Under the pieces are notes generated by a model. It was not told the origin of the DNA. It made no database searches and worked only from the letters and a program-made list of their open reading frames with translations. Below, piece after piece: positions 46,412-58,700 of a DNA stretch of 64,000 nucleotides. Source of the stretch: Papilionanthe hookeriana x Papilionanthe teres (lineage: Eukaryota > Streptophyta > Magnoliopsida > Asparagales > Orchidaceae); the NCBI GenBank assembly GCA_022702705.1, contig CM040424.1, forward strand, positions 143,969,165 to 144,033,164. The letters are read 5' to 3'. Each line of letters opens with the position of its first letter. Position 1 is the stretch's first letter. The position numbers and the translations under genes are program-made.

Positions 46412-46429
46412 TACCCAGCAACGGTGTCA
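46412..46429 (-). other. PBS of Athila-2, tRNA-Asp type, degenerate
   Basis: On the minus strand TGACACCGTTGCTGGGTA, close to the Athila PBS TGGCGCCGTTGCCGGGGA (mismatches at 3, 5, 12, 17). It lies six bases from the LTR end. Confidence 0.75.
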
Positions 46430-46435
46430 GAAACT

Positions 46436-47879
46436 TGACCAAACCCGCAATTACATAAATATTTTTACTCAAAAAGATTGCTAAAAACTTCGCCCAAATT
46501 ATATTTAGTTGCTAGTGTGAATGAATGAAATGATCCAGAAATTATATGATAAGCCTTTACAATGAAAGGTTTACGCATGTATACGTTTTCGTTTCAAGTA
46601 ATATACGATTTTTCTTAAAAATCTAGTATCGATCCCACGAGGAAAGTTGGTAACTTTATGTATTTGACTAAGATAGACCTTTACTTTAAATGATAGAATA
46701 TATTTTATGAAAATATGAAAAGTAAAGTTTACTAATTCCTACAAGTGCAACTTAAAAGTAAATGCAGGGATTTGAAAATAACTAAAATTAGAAAATTCAA
46801 GATATGTAAAGAGACTTTCTTCTTGCAAAAAAAATTCATAATCAGTGTAGGATTGAAAATGTTTAGAAGTTTAACTGATGGATTATGAAAAATAGGGACA
46901 ACCTATTATTTACCTCTTTCGAGCATAAAAAACTCTAGATCAAATTGATAAAAGAATTTAGCCTGTCACTCTAGAAACATCAATTCTATGCCCATCAGAT
47001 TTTATTTCTCTATCTATTTGCAGTCCCCGTCGGGCGATCTCCATAGCTCTTTCCAAAGTGAAATGTGGTAATCACAAGTTGGAGAAATCCTAGCCATCTT
47101 GTGTCTGTAAGTTTCTTAAAAAGTTTTCACAAAACAATATCTAGTTTGCAAAGTAAATGAAGAATCTGTGAAAATACCATCACAAATTTTTGGAATAAAA
47201 TAAGTTAAACAAATCAAGTACACCACATAATTACTTCTTATTGCAAGGAGAAAGAGAAAAACTACTCAGAATTCATGGGGATACAAAACAAAACATATTT
47301 ATAAAACTCAAATCCAACATACAAAAGAAAAGATACAAATATTTATCTCAAATGCTTCCCTAAAAACTCCTCTAAAGTTTCTTGACTTCTCTGAATCCAT
47401 AAGACTCTTACAAGACTCACAATACTTTAGAAATCACAAAGACTCACCAAACCTCACTAAGGTAGCCGCCCAATCTATATGGGTTCCAGTTTTTCTCAAA
47501 ATAACTCCAAGACTCCCCTTTTTGTCCAGAATTAATCTCAATATATAGAGCTTCAAAAAATCACCAAGGGTTTCTTCAAACATCTCTTCAAAATCCATCC
47601 ATATTCAATGAATATAAGTGCAATTGTCTCCGACGCTTGGACGCCAAACTACCGCTCGAATTCCATCTAGCGCTTAGGCGCCAGTTCGATTGTTTTTGGC
47701 AATTGTCTTGATTTGGCCCATTTTGCTTCTTTTGATGTATTTTTGTTTGTTTTTTGCTTTTAAACTCTTTCTCTTGCATCTATAACCAAAAACACAAAAA
47801 ATACTCTTTATTAAAGCATAATATCCTCAATAATGGGTATAAAATGTGCATATGAAATAGGAAATTTTAAGGCGGATCA
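46436..47879 (-). repeat. 5' LTR of Athila-2, 1,444 bp
   Basis: Plus-strand view starts TGACCAAACC and ends GGCGGATCA, so in its own direction TGATCCGCC...GGTCA. The next five bases (AATGA, 47880-47884) may be the target duplication; the partner is missing. A GCGCTTAGGCGCCA palindrome variant is at about 47673. Confidence 0.85.
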
Positions 47880-49009
47880 AATGACATATAAAATGATGCA
47901 TTGGATTTACTTTACATGTTATCTAGGGTGTGTTAACTATGTTTTGTAGAGCTGCATAAATTCTATGACCTAAGTTCTTTTCCTTTGAGTTTTCTTTTCT
48001 TTTGTAGAGTTAGGAGGTGTTAGGTCGACCGACTATAAACATCCAAACTATCTAAAAGAGGATAAAACACAAAACAAAGGATGAATTCTAAGTAGTTTTC
48101 TTTATCTTTTTCCTTTTAAATGATGAAGTAATTAAATTATGGAAGGAAGTTGTGTGAAGTATAGGATTTCAATGTTGGAAGAAGTTGTGACGATTCACTA
48201 CCTTGCACTTCATTTACCACTTGATTTGGCCAATTAAGGTGTTACAATTTGTTCTGAGAACATGTAAAAACTAATGCAGTATTGTCTCAATCAAAAATTG
48301 AAAAGAATCACATGCAATTGTATGGATGAGAATTGTAGTCCATATGGTTGGGTACAAATAAATAGGAAGATATGTTTACAATGAGGAGTAAAATTAGAGG
48401 ACTTTAGAGTGACAGGCTAAAGCCCCCAAATTTGGTTTGATGTTTTAAATTTTGTTATGTGATGTTAGCCCCCAAATGGAGGGAAACGATGGAACTCTAG
48501 AGTGAGAGCTAGTATCTTCCCTGCCTAACCCATCTACATGATTTCAAAACTTCAAATTAACCAATATTCTGTATAGAACCAAGGGAAAAGAATATAATTG
48601 CTTCTATTTGGCACAACATATTTTAGATACTTCCACAATGAAATTCCATAATTATTACTGATTCATTGAAAGAGGAAAATATATTTTATTCTTAGTTGCT
48701 TTATACTATTTTATAGTTGTGTTAAATTTAGTTGTTTGCTTGACTTTTAATTCAGAACATATCAAAAATAAATTTGAAAACTTTATATCTTAAAACATAC
48801 TTTACAAAATCATTATAAAAAGTAAAAAGTTATTTTTATTATTTCTTTAAAATTTTAGACATTTCCCTGTGGGTTCGATATCTCGGGGCTTAATCAAAAA
48901 TTCCTATATTACTTAATAAACGATATGTATTCTTGCGTAGTATCTCATAGTATTAATAATTAAAGTATAATTTCATATCAAAAACGTAAGGGTAAATAAT
49001 CGGGGATCA
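47880..49009 (+). mobile_element. Athila-like LTR remnant (plus strand)
   Basis: The second half matches the Athila-1 LTR in the same direction: ACAAATAAATAGGAAGAT (about 48355), AGAGTGACAGGCTAAA, TATTACTTAATAAACGATAT and an LTR end GGGGATCA at 49009. The left part (47885-48340) has no match I can see. It is more diverged than the other Athila LTRs and is cut on the left by Athila-2. It sits in the RT of Athila-3. Confidence 0.65.
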
Positions 49010-49275
49010 ACAGCAAGGTTTGTTTCTTTACAACGCTTTAGAACACTTGTTTAATGATCTAAACTTGCATTGAAAGAAGTCTCAAACACTGAGAAAGCAT
49101 CCACAAGAACTTCAATTCCTTTCTCAATTAAATCACAAAAAATTGATATCATACATCTTTGAAAAGTTTTATGTGCATTATATAATCCAAATGACATCAT
49201 TCTAAAAGCAAAAGTTCCATAAAGACTAGTAAATGTTAGTTTTGCTTGATCCTCATGAGAAATAGGTATTTGGTG
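49010..49275 (-). pseudogene. RT: Athila-3 RT, second part
   Basis: Reads leftward: TSLYGTFAFRMMSFGLYNAH, KTFQRCMISIFCDLIEKGIE, then VLVDAFSVFETSF, where the catalytic FxDDF reads VDAF (second Asp changed to Ala). Continues the RT of 57960-57534 across the solo LTR, joining at the duplicated GTATC. Inactive. Confidence 0.85.
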
Positions 49276-49280
49276 GTATC
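49276..49280. other. Target-site duplication of second solo Ogre LTR (left)
   Basis: GTATC, repeated at 57529-57533. The RT frame continues across when one copy is removed. Confidence 0.9.
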
Positions 49281-52200
49281 TGTTGACCTCATTTTTGATG
49301 AGGTCTTCTCTTCTTCTCTTTAGTACTTAGAATCTAGCTTTAGGCTTTTCCTTTGACTATCTTAGAGGATTAGAATTGAGACCCACCACCTAGAAATTCA
49401 AACCACTTCTTAACTCCCTGCAAACTCCACAAACTTGACTGTAGACCCCTAATCACCTAGAGGGTTGAAATCAAATGTGGAAGTTTAAAGGATGAGTTCC
49501 TATAAGACTCTTTGGCCTTAGGACTGCCCTGGGTGGCCTGGTCTAGTGAAAGGCTGACTTACACACACACTACACCTATACACTACACTTTCACACACAT
49601 CCTAAAAACACACTCATACCTAACTTGACCTCCTAACTCATGAAGGTGATTCACATGGATGGTCCTTAACCCTTAAGCCCTTGGCTAAGAGGGTTAGGAA
49701 CAACATAGTGGATGCCTCAAATGAGTCCCTTCATGGCTCATGTGGGCTTGATATGGCTTCATGGCTCAACCAAAATGATTTCATTCCACTTACAATTACC
49801 CAATCTTCAATTTTGCAAATTTCAATTTTTGACCCCCGGGACCCTACACCCGCCTAGCCTACCCAAAGCCCTTGAAATTACCCAAATTTTTCAAAATCTC
49901 CAAACCACCCAAAATACCTCAAGACCAATCCCAAACATTCTCACATTACTCAAATTAATCATCCATAGCCAAAAATACCAAAAAATTCCAAAAATACCTC
50001 CCAATACCCTCCAAATACCCAAAATACCCCTCTTGACCCAAAAATCAAAAAATTCAGAAAATTCCAAGAAAATTCCAGAAAATCCCAAATATTCTCAATT
50101 TCATTTTGTTCAACTACACCATGGGCCAATTTTGTCAATTTACCCCACTTTTGTCAAAACCCCCAATTTGACCCATTTTAACCCTGAGTGAAACCAATGT
50201 CAAGCAAAACCTACCCAATTGACCCAAATTCTGGTCCAATTCAATTATAAACTTCAATTTATCATTCCCAACACCAATCTAGACCAGATCCAAGTCCAAT
50301 TTGATTGCCATTTGAATCCAATTTCACTTTTAGCCTTAAAGCCCAGTTTGGACCCATGACCCAAACCAAACCAATTTGACTCCAATTAACTCCAAATCTT
50401 TTCTAAAATTTCCCTAACATCCCCACAAACAAAATACTAACATGATTTACCCAAAATTTAGACCCAAACCCCACTCAAATTCAACCCAAAGCCAAAAAGC
50501 CCAATTTTGACCTAAACCCAAACCTAACCCAAATAAGCCCAAACCCCAAAATCAAAACCCAACCAAAGCCAAAACCTCTTTGAAACACTCCCATAAACAT
50601 TTCCCAATATTTATTTTACATCAATTTGAACCCTATCTCAACATTGGCCCAAGTTAGCCCAATTTGACCTACATTGGCCCATTTACCAAAGAGGTCCAAA
50701 TCCAACCCAATTCAAGCCTAAACCACTTCAAATTTATTCCAAATCATTCATGAAACATTCCTAAATTAAATTCAACACTTATTGGATCAAATCCTTTGCA
50801 AAATTCTCATCCTAAAATTTGTTTTGAAACCTAAAGGCCCATCCCCTTAGCCTTCCTAAAAGCCCATCAAAAATAATTTCAAAAGGCCCAAAGCCCACAT
50901 GACAATTCCTTCTCATCATCCCTTTAATTGGGATCAATTCCTAAGTCCCAAATCAATCATCAAATCAACCTAAATCAAGCACCATCTAAATTTTTTCACT
51001 AAATTGCCAAAATCTCCAAATTCCATTTTCATGAAATTGACCAAGCTTTTCCCCAAGCCAAAGACAAGCCATGAAGCCACATGCAAGCCATGGACAAGCC
51101 ACATGAAGCCATGGAAGGTTTGACATGTGACCAAGCCATTAATGGCAAAAGGAGGAGCCTCTTTTAAGCCCCCTTAAAAAGGTTTTAACCCTTTTAATGC
51201 TTCAACTTAATCCATGATTAATCAAAATATTCATGGATGGTGACTTCTCTACCCTTTCCTAGCTGATTCATCAGATCCTCCCTCAGCCCAAATCAGCCAT
51301 GGGGAGGTGAACCAAGCCCATTTCCATGGGTTGACCAAACCAAGTCCAAAATGAGCCTTCTCCCATACCATTCTAATCCAAGCTTTTGACACATGGCATT
51401 TGCCAATTGCCTGCACTAAACCCCAGCCCTGACCCACCTGAACAAGATGGTGACCAGTGCCTGGCCGGCCAGCCACCAGGCCGCCGGAAAACACCACACT
51501 CGAGAGCTCACATGTGAGCCAACATTGAAATTCTCCCTTGCTGAGCTGCCCCATGCCCAGTGGCCACCATGGTTGTTCTTCTCCTCACCAGAGCAGCTGA
51601 TCCCAAGCCTTAAGCCCCCCTGGGAGGCCCTCCACCCTCTCCTATTTAAACACCCCTCTCTCGGCCATGGAAGAGGTGCTGAACCAACCTTAAGGAAACT
51701 CTGCCAAAATCATTCCATACCACTCTCTACACATAGAGCACTTGATTCCCACTGGATTCCAGCCCCAATTCCCTCTAGCTGGGCTCAATTTTGAGTTCAA
51801 ACTTCAGCACAAAAACTAGGACACTTCTTCACAGTGGACCAATCCACAAATTGATTGGTCCTACACCTTCACCAGACCAAAGGAAGAAGTCCACCAGCAA
51901 AAGCCCCCTCTCCAGGCCACCCATTTGTTCCAGACTCCAAGCTTTGTGATCGGGCTTGGTCGAAATCATACCTAGACAATTCACCAGGCCAAGGGACTTC
52001 ATCTGGAGCTTGCTGGGACGCAATCGAAGGTGACACAACCCTTAGATTGAAGCCACACTTCTCTGAGCAAAGGTATGAGCTAACTCTTTATCCTGAGCTT
52101 CTGGAGATTCTCCATTTCAAATGCCTTAATTTCAATGCATGGTCACTATATAGATGTATTCGTCTCTTCAAGACGAATCCATAGAGCACAAGAACACGAA

Positions 52201-54334
52201 AATCTGTTAAGTATTGCGTGAGATATTAGGGATTTAGTGTGGACGGTTCTCGGGCTAGGAGGCTTGGGGACGATGAACGGATGCCGTTCATTTAATACAC
52301 GCGCGGACGGACGGCCAGGGTCGCGCCGGATGAGGAGACGGAACGATACAGCGGGCCCCCGGAGCGCTGAGTTGGATGGCGGGGCCGAATCAGAAGACGA
52401 CACGCGGCGCTTCGGAGATGCCTAGGTTGAGTTGGCGCCGCGTGGATAAGTAGAAAAATAGGTTATTTTTCTATTTATTTAATTCCCTAAACTTCAAAAA
52501 TGCATAACCTTGTGTAGGAAAATCAGAAAAATAAAATAAAAATACCCTCTTGCTCAGTGAACAGAGAAGAATAATGTGGAAAAGAAATCATTTAATTTCA
52601 TCAAGTATTTTATTTTTAATGATTTATTTACTCTCTGCATTGTTTTAATTCTCCAAGCATATAGGAAATTCACCATGGCATGAGACCATAGGGCTTTTGA
52701 AGCCTCTGAATTTGGAAACATTCCCTGAATTTTCCAAAGTCAGAGGCCATCCCTATGAGAAGTTATTGATTTTTCAAATTCATGTTGCTGTTTTGAGTAT
52801 TTTAATTCCAATAATTAGCATATTGTGAAATAAATTCTAGGAAAATTTGGTAATGTTTATTATGACCAGAGGAACCTAAGAAAAATAGGTTTTGAATTAA
52901 TTCACTTGGAATAACCCTAATTGGCTTAAACACCCAAAATAGGTGTTTAATTAATTAGAGCTAATCATACATCAAATTGACTTAAAATCAATTCTCTACT
53001 GACCTTTAGGATCAGAGGAACCCACCATAAAAATTTGAACTCAATTGGACTTGGTTAACCCTACTAAATGGGTTGATTAAGCCATTTAGCCAATTTAAAC
53101 TTTAAAAAATTCATAACTTTCAAAAAACTTTTCAAAAATTCACCAAATTGGTTTTGGAGCCTCTCTGATATTAGTGGAATTTAAGAAAATTAAATTTTCA
53201 ATTTTCTAAAAAAGTTGATTTTTTGCATTATTTTAATATTTTTAATAATTAAAAAATAATAAAAATCACAAAAATAATAAAATTCACCAAAATGTCACAT
53301 TTTGAGTTTTAATCACTTAGGAACAAACCCCATATTTTTCTTAAGTCTATATGATGAGATATTAAATTTTAAAGCCTTATGGTAATTTTAAAATTAAAAA
53401 AATGTATTTTTTAGCATTTCCACTAAATTAATTCTAATAAATCAAAGAAAAATTAGAAAATTGTAACAATTGATTCTCTGATTTCCTTGATATCAGAGAG
53501 ATTTTTGAAAAATATAAAATTTATTTTTCAACCTTTATTTTATTTTTAAATTAATTAATACTCCAAAATTCAAAATAATTATAATATGAAGAATATAATT
53601 CAAAAAATCACCAAAATTGGTCCAAATGGTCCTCTGGTCATTAAGAATGTCCCATAATTTTCTTAAGGACAGAAACTTTCCCTTGGTCATATTATTAAAT
53701 TTTCCTTGGAAATCCCTATTTTCCACCAAAAATAATTACATAAATAAATTAAATACAGAAAAATCACATTTTCTCCTCTAATGCCTTCATTGACATATGA
53801 GTGAAGTCACATAAAAATTTCAAGTTCATTTAAGCTCAATTTAGTGAGTTATGAAATTATTAAGCTTGAAGGGCAAAATGGTAATTAAAATTTTAACCTT
53901 TAATTAAAACTTTAGGCTTAATAAAATTAAAGAGTAAAATATTCGATCCTAATCTGATTTGGATGATTGAAATTTGAATAATTAAAGGGTAGAAACCAAC
54001 TAAACAATTTAAAAATAATTAAAATAAACCTTAATTAAATAATTGATTAGATTTGGAAGAATAATAAAATTGGAATTATTAAAATAGGGATATTATTAGG
54101 AAGAGATTTGTTCTTTAATTTAAGAATCCCTAAATTAATCATCTCAATAATATTTAATTCCTAATTAAAATGATAATCCAAATTTAAGATCTAAAATGCT
54201 AAAAGACTTAATCATTAAATTAAATTAAAGTTAAATTATTTAAATTAAATCCTTTTAAAATTTCAATTAAATTAATACTTTAACAATTAAAATTAAATCA
54301 TCTTTAAAACATAAAAAAATAAAATATTAAATTA

Positions 54335-54520
54335 AAATTAAAATTAAATTAAATTAAAATTTAAATTAAATTAAATTAAATTAAATTAAATTAAATTAAA
54401 TTAAATTAAATTAAAACTTATTAAATTAAATCAAATTAAATTAAATTAAATTAAATCATATTAAATTAAATCAAATTAAACCAAATTAAATTAAATTAAA
54501 GTTAAATTAAATTGAATTAA
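54335..54520. repeat. AAATT array in second solo LTR
   Basis: The shortest of the four arrays. Confidence 0.85.
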
Positions 54521-55777
54521 AAATAACATCACCTAAGACATAAAGAAATTCAAAAATAAATATGAAGCAACTTGAACACTATTCCAAATGTAAACCCGTT
54601 AACTGAAATTAAATTAAATCACAAACCATTTGAACATCAATTTAACCTCGAAAGCTTTTGTTGTCATAACTCCTAAACAGAACGTTAAATGAAATGTTAC
54701 TTCCCTCATAGGATCTTCAAATGTCCTAGTTCACTGAGTAAGATAACAACAAAACTTGAATTCCCGGACGATTAATTCATTTATATAATTAAATTCATTT
54801 GGACTTAAAACAATTCTAGCAATATTGAAAAGATGTTTAAGATTCTTATTAAGCACTTCCTCAATATGATAGGATATTTATAAGAACAATTGAACTTAAT
54901 TTTTCTTTGATGAAGAAAATCGTCCTCAAACCAAAACACAAGAACCTAGACGTCATAGGAAATGACTAGCTATAGGATTAGGAATTTGGTAGAAAACCAT
55001 AACCCTTTCCTTAGCTTTACCTAGGAACTTGCTTAAATATTCTAATTGTGTTTTAAGTGCAGCTCGGGATGACGGGAAGACCCTCCGAGTACGCTTTTAT
55101 TTTATTGCAATTTACTTTCTTGCAATTTACTTTATTGCAAATGCACTTTACTTTTCTTGCAAGATAAACAACTGTTGCATGAAAACCCACACCTTTAGGA
55201 TAGTCCCTAAAACTGAAACCAAAATTAAATTAAAAGTCATTGCAAGATAAAATTCACCGCCACAACATTTCAAAATATAAAATAACTCAAAATTTAATCA
55301 CAAACGTAACACAAAACTGCAATTACAACTAAATTAAAATGTCTTGTTGGATGATCGGGAATACCTCGGATGATGTAACCTACGTGTTGCTAACGAGATT
55401 TCTCACGGTCTAAATGAAAGTGTGGAACTCATTCAGTTGAGTTTAGCAAATTCATCTGAACTAAGTGAATCCGATAAAAATAACGATGCCGGAAGGATGG
55501 AACCGTGGGATCTTAACCGGTGTTGTTATAATCAACTTTAAGATTTGTTTTAATTAAAACATAAAAAACACTTTGAAAATAAGACTTTCTCTAAACCAGA
55601 ACACTTCTCTCATCTCCTGATTCATGACTTCTAAAACTAAACCTCTACAACAACAAGGAGCTCGGAGCATGATGGGCAGCACGACCATCGTCATCAGGAA
55701 AACCTGAATCTGCTTCAGTAAAACTTTCTTAAGAATTAAATAACTAAGCCATAAGACTTCGAGGTAGTTTGCCTAGT

Positions 55778-55782
55778 GCAAC
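55778..55782. other. Target-site duplication of the 882-bp insertion (left)
   Basis: GCAAC, repeated at 56665-56669. The uninterrupted site is seen in the other Ogre LTRs (for example about 4439-4447). Confidence 0.88.
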
Positions 55783-56664
55783 TGGGGGTTTTGACAAAAG
55801 TAGGGTAAACTGACAAAATTGGCCCATGGTGTAGTTGGACAAAATGAAATTGGGAATATTTGGGATTTTCTGGAATTTTTTGGGAATTTTCTGAATTTTT
55901 GGATTTTTAGACCAAGAAGGGTATTTTGGGTTATTTGGAGGGTATTGGGGGGTATTTTTGGAATCTTTAGTATTTTTGGGTATGGATGATCAATTTGAGT
56001 GATGTGGAGATGTTTGGGATTGATTTTGGAAAATTTTGGGTAATTTGGAAATTTTGCAAAAAATTGGGTAATTTTAAGGGTTTTGGGTAGGTTTAGTAGG
56101 TGTAGGGTCTCGGGGGTCAAAAATTAAAAATTTGGGAAATTGGAGATTGGGTGAATTTAGGTGGAAAGAAATCATTTTGGTTGAGCCATGAAACCATTTC
56201 AAGCCCATATGAGCCATGAAAGGACTCATTTGAGGCATTCACTATGTTGTTCCTAACCCTCTTAGCCAAGGGCTTAGGGGTTAAGGACCATCCATGTGAA
56301 TCACCCACATGAGTCAGGAGGTTAAGTTGGGTATGGGTGTGGTTTTAGGAAGTGTGTGGAAATGTAGTGTGTAAGTGTAATGTAAGTCAGCCCCTTCATC
56401 AGACCAGGCCACCCAGGGCAGTCCTAAGGCCAAAGAGTCCTATAGGAACTCATCCTTTAAACTTCCACATTTGATTTCAACCCTCTAGGTGATTAGGGGT
56501 CTATAGTCAAGTTTGTGGAGTTTGCAGGGAGTTTAGAAGTGGTTTAAATTTCTAAAATGTGGGTCCCAATTCTAGTCCTCTAAGATAGTCAAAGGAAAAG
56601 CCTAAGGCTAGATCCTAAGCACTAAAAAGAAGAAGGGAAGACCTCATCAAAAATGAGGTCAACA
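55783..56664 (-). mobile_element. 882-bp LTR-like insertion, equivalent to the first 885 bp of the Ogre LTR
   Basis: Reverse complement of Ogre LTR positions 1-885: in its own direction it starts TGTTGACCTC and ends AAAACCCCCA, thus TG...CA, and it is flanked by GCAAC. It therefore behaves as a complete solo LTR of a short-LTR relative rather than a random fragment. Its end point coincides with an internal CA of the 7.4-kb LTR (18857 in Ogre-A; 50165 in this solo LTR). Confidence 0.88.
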
Positions 56665-57528
56665 GCAACATAAATCCTCAACCTTCTGTTAGGCATTTGC
56701 ATGGTCATATCATGTAAATTAAGCCCTAACCGGTTTTAGGATTTCGAGGTAGTCGACCGATACGACATAAACCCTCACATTTTCCAGGCTATTTGTATGA
56801 TTATGTTATACGGATATAAGTCCTAATTAATTAAAATTGGCGAGATCAAAACATTAAACAAACATTAGGACTTTCCTAAATCCAAGCCTAACAATAGGAT
56901 AGTCGGGAAATTACCGAAGTTCGCTTCGAATCTGTGATTTCTCCTACTTTTCTTCCTTTGAATTACCAAAACAAAATGTTCCAAATTTGAGCTAATCCCT
57001 TTTGAAATTTCAAAAATCCAATCCTTTGAAAACTTAAACTTTGAAATTCTTGAGAGCAGAATTATTGATTATTATCGAGAGTTTTCTTAGGTGATTCCCG
57101 TCACTTAAGATGTAATTAACTATAGGGGCTTGCCCTTATAAGGAATTTTAAGAACCCAGATAATATAAACCTCGTTTAATGCTTTCATATTAAGCAGGGG
57201 AATTTGTCGGCTTATAAAATTGGTTCGCGAGACCAAACGGATGTCACAAATCTTCTAGTTTATTTAATCGAGCCCCATCACCAAACAAGTGTGTCTATTC
57301 TTCGAGATAGATACACGGCTTGTGATGCGGTGCTCGTTTATATAAACTATTCGGGATGTGAGATCAGTTTGATTTCATATCTTAAAAATTTTCAAATTTA
57401 AAATTACTTTCAAAATCAAATACTACTTTTCAAATTATTTATTTAAATTAAATTAAAATTCGCCGACAATTTCTGTTAGGCGACCCCCTTTTCAAAAACA
57501 AAACACATAACCTAAAAATATGCCGACA

Positions 57529-57533
57529 GTATC
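57529..57533. other. Target-site duplication of second solo Ogre LTR (right)
   Basis: GTATC, matching 49276-49280. Confidence 0.9.
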
Positions 57534-57960
57534 CAGGATATCCATCCAAAATACAAAAATAATGGTGCCCAATTAGTTAATCCAACATTTGATCCAAAAA
57601 AGGTAAGGAAAGTGATATTTCCTGGTAGCGACATTTAAATTTTTATAATCAACACAGGTCTTGTCTTGTTAGACATAATTACAGTCACTCATCATTTCTT
57701 AGGAACACAATGAATAGGACTAACCCAAGAACTATCTGAAATTGGATAAGTAATCCCAGCATCCAACCACTTTAAAATTTCTTTTTAAACAAAATCTTTC
57801 AATATAAGATCAATCTCCTTTGAGGATTTGCCCTACGTTTATAATTTTCTTCCATCAAAATTTTGTGCATACAAATCGAATGATTAATTCCTTTAATATC
57901 AACTAATGCCCATCCAAAGGCTTTCTTATGATTTTTTAATATTTACAATAACTTTTCTTC
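57534..57960 (-). pseudogene. RT: Athila-3 RT, first part
   Basis: Reads leftward: WLDAGITYPISDSSWVSPIH and CVPKK, then broken YRKLN-like and HFPLP-like blocks, ending in the GYPGY-like block cut by the solo LTR. Several stops. Confidence 0.8.
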
Positions 57961-58700
57961 TTGTTCTGCAGTTAATTCTGTGAATATAATAACTGGTAAT
58001 GCAGATGAATTTCACAAAAATGTTACTTTAAATGAGTAGGTAGAACATTCATCTCAAGCTCAAGAGGTTTTTCAATAGATGGAATCAGAGGTACATTAAT
58101 TTTCAGTAGTATCTAGAGTTTCATAACTTTTTTTAATATAATTTGAATCCTCGACAATCATCTCATTTGATTCATCCTCAATATCACTTTCAGTTTCAGC
58201 TTCTTAGTCCTTCTGTTCTGAAATGACTTCATCTTTTTGATCCATTATGACTTCTCATATGTTTTCAAAATGATTGAAAGTCATATAATCAATGATATCC
58301 AGTCTATAACATTTCAATCAGAATACTTCATTGTTTTAAGCACATTAAATATAACTTCATGATCATTTACTCTCATAGTCAATTCTCATTTTAGCACATC
58401 TATCATTGCACTTTGGTAGAAAGGAAAGGTCTCCCTAAAATAATAAGAATTTCTTTATCTTCTTTCATATTCAACACAATGAAATCAACAAGGAAGATAA
58501 ATTTATCCATTTTAACCAACACATCTTCTATATAAATCAGTCAGCTAATTTTAGGGTTACGGTAATGGGAGAAATATATTTTAAACCTGACATTTTAAAT
58601 ATAGATTGAGGCATAAGGTTAATGCTTGTGTCCAAATCACATAAAGCTTTTCCACATGACTTTTCTCCAATTGCACAAGGTATGGTAAAAATTCGAGGAT
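57961..58700 (-). pseudogene. pro: Athila-3 protease and linker
   Basis: Reads leftward: ALCDLDTSINLMPQSIFKM at about 58655-58598 (family motif DLGAS, here DLDTS, so the catalytic Gly and Ala are changed), then EDVLVKMDKFIFLVDFIVL and ILGRPFLSTK (about 58445-58415). An acidic linker toward RT follows. Broken by frameshifts. Inactive. Confidence 0.8.

Larger units (their letters stand above)
45543..47879 (-). mobile_element. Athila-2: 5' LTR, PBS and gag start of a minus-strand Athila element
   Basis: Gag remnant, PBS and a complete 5' LTR read leftward. The gag is cut at 45543 by Athila-1, whose LTR ends there. The rest of Athila-2 would lie beyond the missing 5' end of Athila-1. Confidence 0.85.
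49281..57528 (+). mobile_element. Second solo Ogre LTR (8,248 bp including a nested 882-bp insertion)
   Basis: Starts TGTTGACCTC, ends TGCCGACA and is flanked by GTATC. Without the nested insertion and its duplication it is about 7.36 kb. It keeps many CAG/CTG sites that are altered in the Ogre-A LTRs. TATA-like box at 51644-51652; AAATT array at about 54335-54520. More diverged from Ogre-A than the two Ogre-A LTRs are from each other. Confidence 0.94.
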
